Positions 25,457 to 36,000 of a stretch of DNA of 64,000 bases are shown here, one piece after another. A model generated the notes under the pieces. That model was given only the letters and a program-made list of their open reading frames with translations. It did no database searches and was not told where the DNA came from. Location of the stretch: contig JBFWQE010000002.1 in assembly GCA_050249615.1 (NCBI GenBank), positions 1-64,000 on the forward strand, read 5' to 3'. Origin of the DNA: VFZN01 sp050249615 (lineage in GTDB: Bacteria; Acidobacteriota; Vicinamibacteria; Vicinamibacterales; UBA2999). How positions within the stretch are numbered: the first letter of the stretch is position 1; every line of letters starts with the position of its first letter. The position numbers and the translations under genes were made by a program.

Positions 25457-27703
25457 TCAAGGCACCACCGCGGTGACCTGGTTCGAAGGTGGTCCTACCC
25501 CCGCGCCGGTCACGCCCTGCACGACGATGAAGTACGGCCCGCGCGGCACTCCTGGCACCGAGAGTCCGGTTCCCACGACCGGGAGGCCCGCGATGACGGG
25601 ACCGCCGGGCGTCAGCGAGGCCCGAACGATGTAGGACGACGGGGTGTCGCCGGGCCCCGGCGTCCACGACAGGTTCACGGTGTTGCCCGTCACGATGGGC
25701 GCGTTCAGAGCCGGTGGGCCCGGCAGCTGGGGCGCTGCCACCGAAGCCGCCACCTCGTTCGAGAGACTGCTCACGCCGCCCAGGTTGAATGCTGCCAGGC
25801 GCAGGTAGTACGTGCCGGGCGGAACGCCCGGGATCGTGGTCCACCACGATGGCGCCTCGAACGTGAGTCCCGCGACAGGAGTGCCGCCAGGCGTCAGCGC
25901 CGCGACGATCAGGTAGCCAACGGGCTCGCCACCCGTCGTCGGCGGCGTCCAGAACAGGTGCACGGACGATCCGGCGACCACCGCGGCTAGCCCGCTGGGC
26001 GGCCCGGGCGGTGCGGGGATGATCGGGACGGTCAGAGTCTGTGAGGGCGACTCGGGGCCGGTGCCCGCCGCATTGCTGGCCTGCACCGAGACGATGAAGG
26101 TCCCATTCGGCGCGGTGAGGTCCAGGCTGAGGGTTTCACCGACGGGTACCGACGCGACGATCGGACCCCCGGGCGTGAGCCGCGCGCGCACCGTGTACCC
26201 AGCCGGCGTGCCGCCGCTGACGGGGGCCGGCCAGCTGAGGCTCACGAAATTGCCGCCACCGAGGACCGCTGGCGTGCCGGGTGGCCCGGGCGGGCCTGGA
26301 ACGCCGCTCAGCAACGCCTGGCGGGCCGCGTCCACGTTGATGCGTGGGTAGGCGCGCGCGGTCCCCGCATCCGCGATGGGTGCGCCGGTGTTGCGAAGGG
26401 CGGACAGCACCTGCGAAACCGAGGCACCGGGGATCACCTGCTTGAGGATGGCCCACGCCCCCGCCACGTGAGGGGCCGCGAACGACGTGCCGCTCACGAG
26501 CCCGAACCCGCCGCCGGGCATGGAGGTGGTGATGGAGCCCGGCCCCTGTGTTCCGTCGCCTCCCGGCGCCAGGAGGGACAGGAACGGGGCGCGATTGGAG
26601 AACCAGGACAAGGTGTCGGCCTTGGTCGTGGCGCTCACGGTCACCGCCGACGAGATGCACGCCGGCGCGATGAGGCCGTCGGTGTAGCTGTTGTTGCCCG
26701 CCGGGACAATGGTCGGAATCTGCAGCGAGCGCAGGTTGTCGATGGCCGCCTTCATGGGCGCGAACCAGACGTCGCATGAGGCCTGGGAGAGGAACCGGCC
26801 GTTGCCCACGCTCGTCGAGACGGCCGCGATGCGGTTTGCGTTACCGGGCCCGGCGAGGACGAGAACGCGCTCGAGCGCACGGATGAGATCGGACTCGGTG
26901 AACATCAGGCAGGGAATGCCGCCCGGAATGCAGTTCTCGACTCTCGTCGTGACCTGGATCGAAATCAGGTTCGCCTGATGGGCAACGCCGCTCAACCCCG
27001 AGGTGCCGTTGATCCCCGTCGCGATGCCCGCGGCGGCTGTGCCGTGCGCACACAGCGGCTCCGGCGTGCATGGCACGCCGCTGTCGAAGGCCGTGCTCTC
27101 GAAGACGCCGCCGGGACACACCGACGAGAACCCGGGTGGCGCCGTCCCGCCGGCGCCCGAGTAGCAGGCCTCGCTCGTGACTTTGCCCGCCAGGAAGGGA
27201 TGCGCCTTGTCGATGCCGGTGTCGATGACGGCAACGGTCCATCCCGAACCGCTGGCGCCGGCCGCCCATGCGGCGGGGGCGTTGACGAGCGGGACGGTGT
27301 CGGCCAACTGCGCCGTGAACAGCTCGTTCTCGTGAATCGATACGACGCCGGGGAGTGCCGCCAGCGCCTGCAGCTCGGGCGGGCCGACACGCGCCGTGAA
27401 ATAGGGCACGGTGTCGAACCGGCCGCCCACACGGATGCCTTTCGCCGACGCGCGTCCCATCACGTCGTCGAGCGACGCCCGAAGTCCGCGCCGCTGCGCG
27501 TCGATGCCTGCAGCGCCGGTCAGGCGTCCTTCGGGCGCGAACGGCGCGCTGACCCCGACGATGACGGAGGCCGAACCTTTCGCCGCCACGCGGCCGGCCA
27601 GTTCTGGAGGGATCGACACGCCCGACGGTGTCGACAGCGTGGGGCCGGCGAGGGCCATCACCAAAGCGCCGCACGCGATGATTCCGACGACGAAGCGATT
27701 CAT
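25457..27703 (-). CDS. Secreted subtilisin-like (S8) protease with fibronectin type III domains
   Basis: The protein has 748 residues: a signal peptide (1-22), an inhibitor-like prodomain (about 30-135), a S8 catalytic domain (about 140-470) and three fibronectin type III repeats (about 476-560, 565-655, 658-746). The catalytic triad is complete: Asp161 (VIDTGID), His220 (CAHGTAAAG) and Ser407 (GTSFAAPHVAG), with the oxyanion Asn in PAGNNS. Five or more cysteines in the catalytic domain suggest disulfides. The start overlaps the sigma factor stop by 4 nt (ATGA), a tight coupling of regulator and exported enzyme. The Fn3 repeats resemble those of the large repeat protein upstream. Confidence 0.9.
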   Translation of the reverse strand: MNRFVVGIIACGALVMALAGPTLSTPSGVSIPPELAGRVAAKGSASVIVGVSAPFAPEGRLTGAAGIDAQRRGLRASLDDVMGRASAKGIRVGGRFDTVPYFTARVGPPELQALAALPGVVSIHENELFTAQLADTVPLVNAPAAWAAGASGSGWTVAVIDTGIDKAHPFLAGKVTSEACYSGAGGTAPPGFSSVCPGGVFESTAFDSGVPCTPEPLCAHGTAAAGIATGINGTSGLSGVAHQANLISIQVTTRVENCIPGGIPCLMFTESDLIRALERVLVLAGPGNANRIAAVSTSVGNGRFLSQASCDVWFAPMKAAIDNLRSLQIPTIVPAGNNSYTDGLIAPACISSAVTVSATTKADTLSWFSNRAPFLSLLAPGGDGTQGPGSITTSMPGGGFGLVSGTSFAAPHVAGAWAILKQVIPGASVSQVLSALRNTGAPIADAGTARAYPRINVDAARQALLSGVPGPPGPPGTPAVLGGGNFVSLSWPAPVSGGTPAGYTVRARLTPGGPIVASVPVGETLSLDLTAPNGTFIVSVQASNAAGTGPESPSQTLTVPIIPAPPGPPSGLAAVVAGSSVHLFWTPPTTGGEPVGYLIVAALTPGGTPVAGLTFEAPSWWTTIPGVPPGTYYLRLAAFNLGGVSSLSNEVAASVAAPQLPGPPALNAPIVTGNTVNLSWTPGPGDTPSSYIVRASLTPGGPVIAGLPVVGTGLSVPGVPRGPYFIVVQGVTGAGVGPPSNQVTAVVP

Positions 27704-28254
27704 GCGTCCTCCGGGCGATGGTCAGCCAGCGCCCTGAGCCGGTTCCTCAGCCACGACCGGGCAAACGCCCAGTCGCGCCGCACGCTGGCGAGCGAGTGCC
27801 CCGTGATGTCGGCGACCTCCGCGTCGGTGTGGCCGCCGAAGAAGCGGAGCTCCACCACCTGCACGGCCCGCGGATCCACCGTCGCGAGCTCGGTGAGCGC
27901 CTCGTCCACCGCCACCACGTCCACGCGCGGCGATCCGGCATCGGCGAGCTGGTCCACCTCGAGGTGCACCAGCTCCGCGCCGCGCTTGCGCGGGCGCTTC
28001 CGGCGCGCGTGGTCCACCAGCACGCGGCGCATCACCTGCGAAGCGAGCGCGAAGAAGTGATGCCGATCGTTGATGGTCCTCGCCCCGCTCATCAACCGCA
28101 GGTACGCCTCGTTGACGAGGGCGGTGGGCTGCAGCGTGTGGCGCGCCGGCTCGCGACGCATGTGCCGCGCCGCGAGCCGCCGGAGCTCGGTGTAGAGCTC
28201 GTCGAAGGCGACGTTCATCGCCTCCGGCCCGCCCAGGCGAGGAACCATCGTCAT
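27700..28254 (-). CDS. ECF RNA polymerase sigma factor (TIGR02999 type)
   Basis: The protein has 184 residues. Region 2 (FDELYTELRRLAARHM, then TLQPTALVNEAYLRL) and region 4 (VVELRFFGGHTDAEVADITGHS, then VRRDWAFARSWL) are both present. The pattern LQPTALVNEAYLRL and VDHARRKRPRKRG is that of the TIGR02999 ECF group, usually found without an anti-sigma factor and often near Ser/Thr kinases. It overlaps the large repeat-protein gene before it and the subtilase gene after it by 4 nt each. The start at 28254 gives the ATGA overlap; an alternative ATG is at 28248. Confidence 0.9.
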   Translation of the reverse strand: MTMVPRLGGPEAMNVAFDELYTELRRLAARHMRREPARHTLQPTALVNEAYLRLMSGARTINDRHHFFALASQVMRRVLVDHARRKRPRKRGAELVHLEVDQLADAGSPRVDVVAVDEALTELATVDPRAVQVVELRFFGGHTDAEVADITGHSLASVRRDWAFARSWLRNRLRALADHRPEDA

Positions 28255-30106
28255 GGGACCACCACCGTCTGCACCGGCGTGGCCGCGCTCGATCCGCACG
28301 CATTGGCGGCGGCCACGCTCAGGTGGTAGGTGCCTGGGCCGACGGCCCCGCTCAGCGAGCGGCCGGGGGTGCCGAACGTCCCGGCGAAGGCGCCGGTGAC
28401 GCTCAGCGAGTACGACGTGGGCGCCGGCCCGCTCGTCGCCGGATCCCACACGACGAAGAGGGTGCGGCCCACGCGATAGGCCAGGAAGTTCGACGGCGGG
28501 AGCGGCGCGCCCGTGCAGGGCGAGGGGAACGTCAGGGTGATGGCGTTGGACGAGGGGCTGCTGCCCGCGCCGTTGATGGCGCGCAGCGACAGCGTGTAGG
28601 TGCCGCCGGGCACGCCATTGAACTGGAAGCTGTCGGTCAAGCCGAGCGGCAGCGACGTCGTGAGCGCCCCCGACACGTCGAGCACGATGCCGCCAGGCGC
28701 GCCGCCTGCGAAGGTGTTGCGCCAGGCGAGCGCGATGGAGCCGCCGTTCACCAGGCCCACGAGGTCCGCCGGGGCGGACGGCGCCGCCGGCTGGTTCACG
28801 AAGATGCGGATCTCGTTCGACGCCACACTGCGAGTGGCGCCCGACAGCGTGTGCACCCTGACGAAGAAAGCGCCGGTCGGTGCCGGGAACGTGTAGATCG
28901 GCGTCGTGTTCCCCACAGGGAGACTCGCGAGCACCTGGCCGGGGCTCACGCCGCCTTCGATGACGTAGTTGGTGGGCACTGCGCCCGATGCGGGCGGTGT
29001 CCACCGGAGCGTGACCGTGTTGCCGGCGATGGACGACGCGTAAAGGCCCGTGGGTGGCTGCACCGTCGTCGGGTCGCTCACCGTGATGCCGACGGTGGCG
29101 GTATTTCCCGGCCCGACGCTGCTGACGGCGCGGTAGGTGAAGCCGTCAGCGCCGATGAAGCCCGGGTTCGGTGTGTAGGTGAAGCTGCCGTTGGCGTTCA
29201 GCGCCAGGACGCCGCTGGTGGTCGTGCTCATCAGCTCCGCGGTCAGCGCGCCGCCGCCGTTGCTGTTGTCGTTGCCGAGCACGCCGGGGGCTGCGATGTT
29301 GAGCGGTGTGCCCGCGTTCGTGTCGTATGCGTCGTTCACCGTCGTGGGCGGCGTGCCCTGGGTGACCGTCAGGGTCACCGTGGCCACGTTGCCCGGGCCA
29401 AACGCGTTCACGGCGCGGTAGGTGAAGCTCGCCTGCCCCGTGAAGCCGTTGGGCGGGGTGAAGGTGAAGCTGCCGTTCACGTTCAGCGCGAGCGTGCCGG
29501 TGGTGACGTTCGAGACGAGTTCCGCCGTCATCGGGCCGCCGCCGTTGGGGTTGTCGTTGCCGAGGACGCCGGGGGCCGCGACGTTCAGCGCTGTGTTGGC
29601 GGCAGTCGAGTAGCCGTCGTTGATGGTGGTGGGTACTGATGCTGTCGTAGCGCCGAACACCGAAAGAACGTAGTCACCGACGGCGGAGCCCTCGCGGTTG
29701 ATGTTGGAGTCAGCCACGATCACGACATAGGTCCCGCTTGACGGCGCGTTGACGTTGATCGATGCAGCAATCAGTCCGCTACTGGACGCCACGAGGGAAC
29801 CCGTGGGTCCGACGAGGCGAATCATTGGAACAAACCCTGGATCGGGCGGAGGTGGCAAGACTTCGCTGATATTGATCGTGAGAGCGGCGCCTTGCGTTGC
29901 GAAGAACGTCCAGGGGTCGATGTCGGCCCGGTGCAGGGTGGGGGTGGCGCCGGGCGCGCCGATGCGGCCGGCGTGGTTGGCGCCATTGGTCATGGGGCCG
30001 CCCTCATCGTCCGGGGGCACGACGAGCGTGCCCGGGGTCTTGACGAGATGGAGGAGGTAGTCGCCGACGGCGGAGCCCTCGCGGTTGATGTTGGAGTCGG
30101 CCACGA
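28251..30106 (-). CDS. Large secreted repeat protein, C-terminal part (cut by assembly gap)
   Basis: This is the 3' part of the gene whose 5' part is at 30117-31354. It begins inside a PPC-like repeat (VADSNINREGSAVGDYLLHL). It continues with one more such repeat, two cadherin/VCBS-like repeats (each with APGVLGNDN and a FTYTP or FTFTP motif) and three fibronectin type III-like domains, ending in VQTVVVP. Nothing enzymatic is seen. The reading frame differs from that of the 5' part by two bases if the ten Ns are taken literally, but it is restored if the gap is 263 bases (see findings). The stop overlaps the sigma factor start. The protein is probably extracellular or surface-bound and adhesive. 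Confidence 0.82.
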
Positions 30107-30896
30107 NNNNNNNNNNGCGCCATTGGTCATGGGGCCGCCCTCATCGTCCGGGGGCACGACGAGCGTGCCCGGGGTCTTGACGAGATGGAGGAGGTAGTCG
30201 CCGACGGCGGAGCCCTCGCGGTTGATGTTGGAGTCGGCCACGACGACGGTATAGGTGCCGGAGAGCGGGGCGGCCGCGACGAAGAGGGTGGCGGCGAGCA
30301 GTCCGGCGTCGTGTCCGAGCAGGGCGCCGGTCGGGCTGAACAGGAAGATGCGCGGCACGAAGCCCGGATCGACTTCCCCGGTGATGACCTCGCCGATAGT
30401 GAGGAAGATGGAGTCGTTCTGCGCGGCCGTGAACGTCCAGGCATCGATGTCGGCCCGGTGCAGGGTGGGGGTGGCGCCGGGCGCGCCGATGCGGCCGGCG
30501 TGGTTGGCGCCATTGGTCATGGGGCCGCCCTCATCGTCCGGGGGCACGACGAGCGTGCCCGGGGTCTTGACGAGATGGAGGAGGTAGTCGCCGACGGCGG
30601 AGCCCTCGCGGTTGATGTTGGAGTCGGCCACGATGACGGTGTAGGTGCCGGAGAGCGGGGCGGCCTCGACGAAGAGGGTGGCGGCGAGCAGTCCGGCGTC
30701 GTGTTCGAGCAGGGCGCCGGTCGGGCCGTAGAGGAAGATGCGCGGCACGAAGCCCGGATCGACTTCTCCAGTGATGACCTCGCCGATGGTGAGAAAGATG
30801 GAGTCGTTCTGGGCCGCGGTGAAGGTCCATGGGTCGAGATCGGCCACTTGAATCGATCCGGCATGATTCCCGCCGCTCGTCAGCGAACCACCTTGA
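29980..30896 (-). repeat. 390-bp near-identical tandem repeats inside the secreted repeat protein gene
   Basis: The anchor word GCGCCATTGGTCATGG recurs at 29980, 30117 and 30507. The two copies right of the Ns are exactly 390 bp (130 codons) apart and almost identical over about 330 bp. The copy at 29980 runs 127 bp before the Ns. Such close identity points to recent duplication and explains the assembly break. Confidence 0.85.
30107..30116. other. Assembly gap (10 Ns)
   Basis: Ten Ns join two copies of a 390-bp repeat. The 10 is a placeholder: repeat phase predicts 263 missing bases (or 263 plus a multiple of 390). Confidence 0.95.
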
Positions 30897-31354
30897 TCGC
30901 CGCCGGGAATGGTCGGGGTTCCCGGCACGTGGACGTAGTGCAGGACGTAGTCGCCCAAGGCTGTCCCTGGACGGTTGACCGTGGAGTCGCGAACCAGCAC
31001 CGTGTACGTGCCCGAGAGCGGCGCGTTCACGAAGATCTGCGCGGCCAGCAACCCGGCGTCAGAGCCGATCTCAACCCCATCCGGCCGGCGCAACCGAATC
31101 CATGGCACGAACCCCGGATCCGGTCCTGTTGGCAACGTTTCGCCAATGCTCAGCAGGATGGCATCGCCGAGGCTGGCCGTGAATGTCCACTCGTCAATCT
31201 CTCCAGGAGTCGAAATCGACCCCTCATGGTTAGCCCCGTTCGTCATCGCCCCCTGGGCGAACGCCAAGCTCTGCGGGAATGCAACGAAGACGACGCCGAG
31301 GAGGAGTGACAGAAGGAGGGGCGAGTTGAGGGGAGACGAGGGACGCGCGTCCAT
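30117..31354 (-). CDS. Large secreted repeat protein, N-terminal part (cut by assembly gap)
   Basis: The first ORF of the 31-21 kb minus-strand cluster. A signal peptide (about residues 1-33, ending AFAQ) is followed by tandem domains of 115-130 residues. Each has the pattern GxxTNGANHxGxI, DxWTFTAA, a FVPxIxL strand and SGTYTVxVxDSxxNRxGxAxGDYxLH, which resembles the bacterial pre-peptidase C-terminal (PPC) fold. ATG 31354 is supported by AAGGAG 7 nt upstream; a longer start at 31438 would spoil the signal peptide. With the gap filled to 263 bases the complete protein would be about 1118 residues. It is co-transcribed and coupled with the ECF sigma factor downstream. Confidence 0.82.
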
Positions 31355-31678
31355 GACCAGCTCCTTGCGACCCTGGACGGCCCACTGCGCCGCCTTCCGG
31401 GTGCCTTGCGCTGCACCTCCCTGCGACGACAACTCCACCGCGCCGGGTGGGGACTCCCCGGTGACGGTGGAGCCGTCTGATGCCGCAGGGGGGATGCGGC
31501 CTTGGTTATGCGAAGGAATAGCGGCGACACGCGCGCCGCTTCAATCGTCAAGGTGCGTCACGCGCGCACTGTCGCGGGTTGACGTGCCCGGCTGAGGTCG
31601 CCCAGTTGACGAACGCCCGTTACGCCATGGGCCGAAGGCGTTGTGCTAGCATGCCGGCCTTCGTTGTCGGGAACCCCC
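31355..31678. other. Divergent intergenic region between the repeat-protein cluster and the membrane HTH gene
   Basis: These 324 bp hold no gene. They contain a G-rich stretch with short palindromes and a possible minus-strand promoter (31515-31544). A TGCTAGCAT extended -10-like word lies at 31645-31652, facing the HTH gene, with no -35 at a good distance. No microrepeat of the R1-R7 kind occurs here. The membrane HTH protein may bind in this gap. Confidence 0.5.
31515..31544 (-). promoter_or_regulatory. Candidate promoter of the repeat-protein/sigma/protease/kinase cluster
   Basis: On the minus strand TTGAAG (31544-31539) is followed after 18 bp by TATTCC (31520-31515). The match to the sigma-70 consensus is moderate, and an ECF-dependent promoter elsewhere in the gap is equally possible. 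Confidence 0.3.
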
Positions 31679-33064
31679 ATGGACGACGACAAGCCCGACC
31701 GTTCCGACCCGCCGCTGAATGGCTGGAAGGAGATCGCTGCCTACCTCGGGAAGAGTGTGCGGTCCGTGCAGCGGTGGGAGACCTCGCTGGGACTGCCGGT
31801 TCACCGGATCAAGACACCAGACGGCCAGATCGTCTACGGTGACCGGCGGGAGATCGATGCCTGGCGGCGGAGCCTGGATGCGCCGCCCGTCTCCGAGCCA
31901 GAGGATCCGCTCGACCCGGAGTCGCTGCCCGAGACGGACCCTTCGCCACCGCCCGCGCCGGCAACAGCCCAGGAACGCCGACCCCCAGCATGGGTGGTGG
32001 GCATCGCGGCCGCGGGGCTTGCGCTCTTCGTCTCGGGCCTCGCGCTTGGATCCTGGCTCGCGCGGCCTTCACCCCTCGCGACGAACTTGGTGCTCGCGGG
32101 GCGATTCCTTCAAGGTGTCAACGCCGTTGGCGCGGTGGTGTGGAGCCACGAGTTCGACGGCGACATCAGCGGCGTGGGGCCCCGTCCGCTGCTGGTGGAC
32201 GTGGACGGCGACGAGCAGGCCGAATGGCTGATTGGTGTCCACTACCAGGCCCGGGGCAGCCAGGCGGCCACGAGCGACGGGCTCTACTGCATCACGCAGG
32301 ACGGACAGCGCAGGTGGGTGGTCCGCCCCGACCAGAACCTCACCTACCCGGACCGGACCATGAGCGCGCCGTGGGTGATCACGAATTTCACCCTCAGCCC
32401 GGGCAAGCCGCGCAGGCTCTGGGTGTCCTACGCGCACCACACCGGGGGCTCGAGTTTCGTGCTCGAGGTCTCGTCCAGCGGGACACCGGAGCTCCGTTAC
32501 GTCCAGTTCGGTCGCATCTACGCGCTCGAGCACTGGTCGACCCCTTCTGGCGGCGTGCTGGCGGTGGGAGGAGCGAGCGACGAGCACAAGCGGGCGACGC
32601 TCGCCCTCATGCCCGACACCGACCCGCCCTCCAGCTACCCGATCGATGACCCCCGGCGCGCGACCTGCCGTGAATGTCCCGCCCACACGCCGCGCCGCGT
32701 CTTTCTCTTTCCCGAGTCGGAACTCACCGTCGCGAACCACGAGCTGCACCCCTACGTGGTCAACATCACGACCGTGGGTCCGACTCTCAAGGCCGCCATT
32801 TCGCAGGGCGGAGGACGATCCCAGGTGTTCCTGAGCCCCGACTTCACCATCACCTCCTTCGACTTCACGCAGAACCACTGGGGCGCGCACAAGGCGCTCG
32901 AGGCGAAGGGACGTCTGGACCACACGGCGGAAGAGTGTCCTGATCGGAGGGCCACACAGTTGATACGCGAATGGACCGCCGACGAGGGTTGGAAGCGCTG
33001 GGCCATTACGCCGGGCGGGAAGTCCGGCCCGGCCAGGCTGCTCGCCGATGACGAGGGCGCGTAG
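31679..33064 (+). CDS. One-pass membrane protein with N-terminal HTH DNA-binding domain
   Basis: The protein has 461 residues. Residues 15-62 form a MerR/HTH_17-like DNA-binding domain (GWKEIAAYLGKSVRSVQRWE, then a wing with DGQIVYGDRREIDAWRR). A Pro/Glu-rich linker leads to one membrane helix (105-127). The remaining 330 residues would lie outside and have a beta-propeller or FG-GAP-like look (LLVDVDGDEQAEWLIGVHYQARG). This is a ToxR-like plan: sensing outside, binding DNA inside. It diverges from the secreted repeat-protein/ECF/kinase cluster, so control of that cluster is likely. ATG 31679 is preferred to a GTG at 31643, which would add 12 residues before the HTH. Confidence 0.82.
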   Translation: MDDDKPDRSDPPLNGWKEIAAYLGKSVRSVQRWETSLGLPVHRIKTPDGQIVYGDRREIDAWRRSLDAPPVSEPEDPLDPESLPETDPSPPPAPATAQERRPPAWVVGIAAAGLALFVSGLALGSWLARPSPLATNLVLAGRFLQGVNAVGAVVWSHEFDGDISGVGPRPLLVDVDGDEQAEWLIGVHYQARGSQAATSDGLYCITQDGQRRWVVRPDQNLTYPDRTMSAPWVITNFTLSPGKPRRLWVSYAHHTGGSSFVLEVSSSGTPELRYVQFGRIYALEHWSTPSGGVLAVGGASDEHKRATLALMPDTDPPSSYPIDDPRRATCRECPAHTPRRVFLFPESELTVANHELHPYVVNITTVGPTLKAAISQGGGRSQVFLSPDFTITSFDFTQNHWGAHKALEAKGRLDHTAEECPDRRATQLIREWTADEGWKRWAITPGGKSGPARLLADDEGA

Positions 33065-33067
33065 GCG

Positions 33068-33084
33068 CGGCCGTCGCGCGGCCG
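33068..33084. terminator. Possible two-way terminator hairpin
   Basis: CGGCCG (33068-33073) pairs with CGGCCG (33079-33084) around a 5-nt loop between two convergent stop codons. No T-tract follows on either strand. Confidence 0.35.
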
Positions 33085-33085
33085 G

Positions 33086-36000
33086 CTACCATGCGGCCCT
33101 CAGACCGAACTGGAACCGTCGCGGTGTGTTCACCTGGGACGTCACCTGCCCGAAGGTGGCGCTGTTCACGTTGGTGTTCGGTGCGCCGAACTGCACGTGG
33201 TTGAACGCATTGAACGCCTCCACGCGAAACTGCAGGCTGACGCCGCTGACATCCGCCAGTTCCTTGTCCACGGCCAGATCCAGGTTGTGGAGATGGTGAG
33301 CGCGGAGGCCCGGAATCCGCTCCGGGGCATTGCCGAACGTGAACGGTGACGCCGGGCTGAACGCGCTCGTGTCGAACCAGGCAGTGAGCTTGTCTTCGGC
33401 CGGTCCCGGGAGGGTCGGGTCGCTGCCATCCCAGTTCTGCCGCGTGACCTGGCCGAAGATCCCCGACGCGTTCGGCCCGGTGATGCCCAACGTGGGACCC
33501 GCCTGCAGCGTCCAGATGGCGCTGACCTGCCACCCGCCCACGAGTGCGCGGGCGATGTCGCCCGCGGCGCCGCTTCCCGCGGGCGGGCCGAAATCGGGCA
33601 CCTGGTACACCGCACTGACGACGGCGCGGTAGGGGATGTGCACCGCGGCCAGGGCGTTGGCGCTGGCGAGGTCGTACGCGTTCTGGTAGTTCTGGCCCCA
33701 GTCGGTGCTCTTCGACCATACGACGCTGCCCTCGAAGGCGAGCCCGCGCGAAAGCCTCCGGCTCGCCGACACCTGCAGCGCGTCGTAGCGCGAGCGGGCG
33801 CCTGACGCGAACAGCGCGATGATGTCGCCAAACTGCGGGTACGGCCGGAGCAGCTGGCCGCGCCGGACGACGGGCTCCGCCAGCACGCCGGACGAGATGT
33901 GACCGTAGAAGGGATTGGGGACGAGATCGTTCAACGCCTGACCGAGCGTCATGGAGCCCGGGTCCAGTTGATTCAGCGTGTACCCGCTCTCGCCCCCGAG
34001 CGACAGGTCGCGCCCGCGATTGCCGACGTAGGAAGCGGCCAGCAGCACCTGGCCGGGAAGCTCACGCTGGACGGTGACATGCCACTGCCACGTGCTGGGC
34101 GTCTTTGCGTCGGCGAGCGGCGCCTCGATCCGGCCGCCCACTCCGGTGAGCAGGCCGTCGGCCGATCCCGTGACGGGGAGGAACCCGTCGGGAAAGGGGT
34201 TGCTGAGATAGGTGTGTGGCGTGAGCCCGTCGAGCGACGTCACCCACGGCGTCTGGACCCGGTAGCCCAGGGCGCCGACGGTCCCCTGCGCGGCATGCGG
34301 GCTCGGTCCGAAGAACCGTCCAACGGCACCGCGCAGGACGGTTCGCTCTGACAAGCGGTAGACGGCGCCGAGGCGCGGCGCCAGGTTGTTCCAGTCGCCG
34401 TCGTACTGCGTCCGCGGGTGGCCGTCGACACCGACGAACTGCAACCCGCCGCGGAGGTCGGGATAGCCCCCCACCACGCCGGCGAGCGGCGAGACCGCGT
34501 CCGGATCGAACCACGACATGCGATCCTCGCGCTCCGTCCGCGGAAGGTCGATGTCGTAGCGGATCCCGAGGTTGAGCGTCAGCCGATCGCTCACACGCCA
34601 GTCGTCCTGGGCGTACAGGGCGTGATAGAAGCTGCGCGTCGAGACGTTCTTCCAGTTCCTGATGACGGATCCGTTGGTGCCGGCGCCCAGCAGGAACGAG
34701 GCGAATCCGTATCCGCCCAATGCCGTCGCGGTCAGCGGATTGGGTCCCTGCGTGAACAACCGGCCGAAGCTGAAGGAGCCGGCCGACCGGGCTTCCCAGA
34801 CGTTCACGAAGAAGGCGCGTCCCTCGTACCCCACCTTGACCAGGTGGCGGCCCAGGTCGCGGGTCAGGCTGGCCATCGTGCTCAGGGTGTTGAAATTGCT
34901 GTCGCGATGGTCGCTGCCTCCGAGCGGGCTGATGTCGTTCACGGCGAACGCGGGGAAGAGCAGGCGGTCGACCTCATCGTCAATCGTCGCCGGAAGGCCA
35001 AGGCTCGAGGGCGCGAAGCCCAGCGACTGGTTCTCGAAGAGGAAGCGGGTGCGCGCAAATCCCACGCGGGCGTCCAGCACGGTCCGCTCGCGCGTGGCAT
35101 CGGTGAGCTCCACCACGGCGTTGTGCCCGCTGTCGTGCTGGTTGATGCGGCCTTCGGCGACGGCCGTGGCCCCGGGAAACAACTGGGCAGGGGCGTCGAG
35201 CCAGCGGCGGTGCGAGTAGCGGGCGAAGGCGCGTCGGCCATCGGCGAGCTGCTGGTCCACGCGGGCGTCCAGGTTGTCCGTCTGGACGCGGCCGAAGCCG
35301 CTCGCGTAGAAGTTGTTGCGGCCGCTCGCGATATCGCCGTCCCGGTTGGGCACGGGCCAGTACTGCAGGACGTTCAGCGCGACAGGGTCCATCCGTTCCG
35401 CCGGGATCTGATTGCCCGGAAACGGCGACCGCACGTAACCAGTACCCGACGGGCTGGGCCGTGTCGTGGCCGGGTCGTAGATCACGATGGGCCGGCCGTT
35501 GGCCCCTCGCGTCCGGCTGAAGTCACCGCTTCGTTCCAGAGCCGTCGGCACCGTGGTCAGCAGCTCGCGGAAGCTCCGCTCGCGAAGCCCTTCGTACGAC
35601 AGCATGAAGAACGTGCGATCGCGCACGAGCGGGCCGCCGGCGACACCGCCGAACTGGTGCCGCGAGAACGCGGGCTGGGTCTGGCCTTCCCGGCGGCTGA
35701 AGTACGTGCCCTCGTCGAATCGCGCGTTCCGATAGCGCTCGTGCGCGACGCCGCGGAAGGTGTTGCTGCCCGACTTGTACGCCAGGTTGAGCACGCTGCC
35801 CAGGCTGCGGCCGAACTCGGCCGCGTAATTGCCGGCCTCGACCTTGAACTCCTGCACGGCATCGACCGGCGGGAACACCGAGATGCCATGGAACCCGTTG
35901 ACGGTGGGGAACGCAGCCGTGGCGCCATCGATCAAGGTGTCCATCAGTCCCGTCCGGACGCCATTCACCGAGTAGCTCACGCGGTTGTGCGCGTTTCCGA

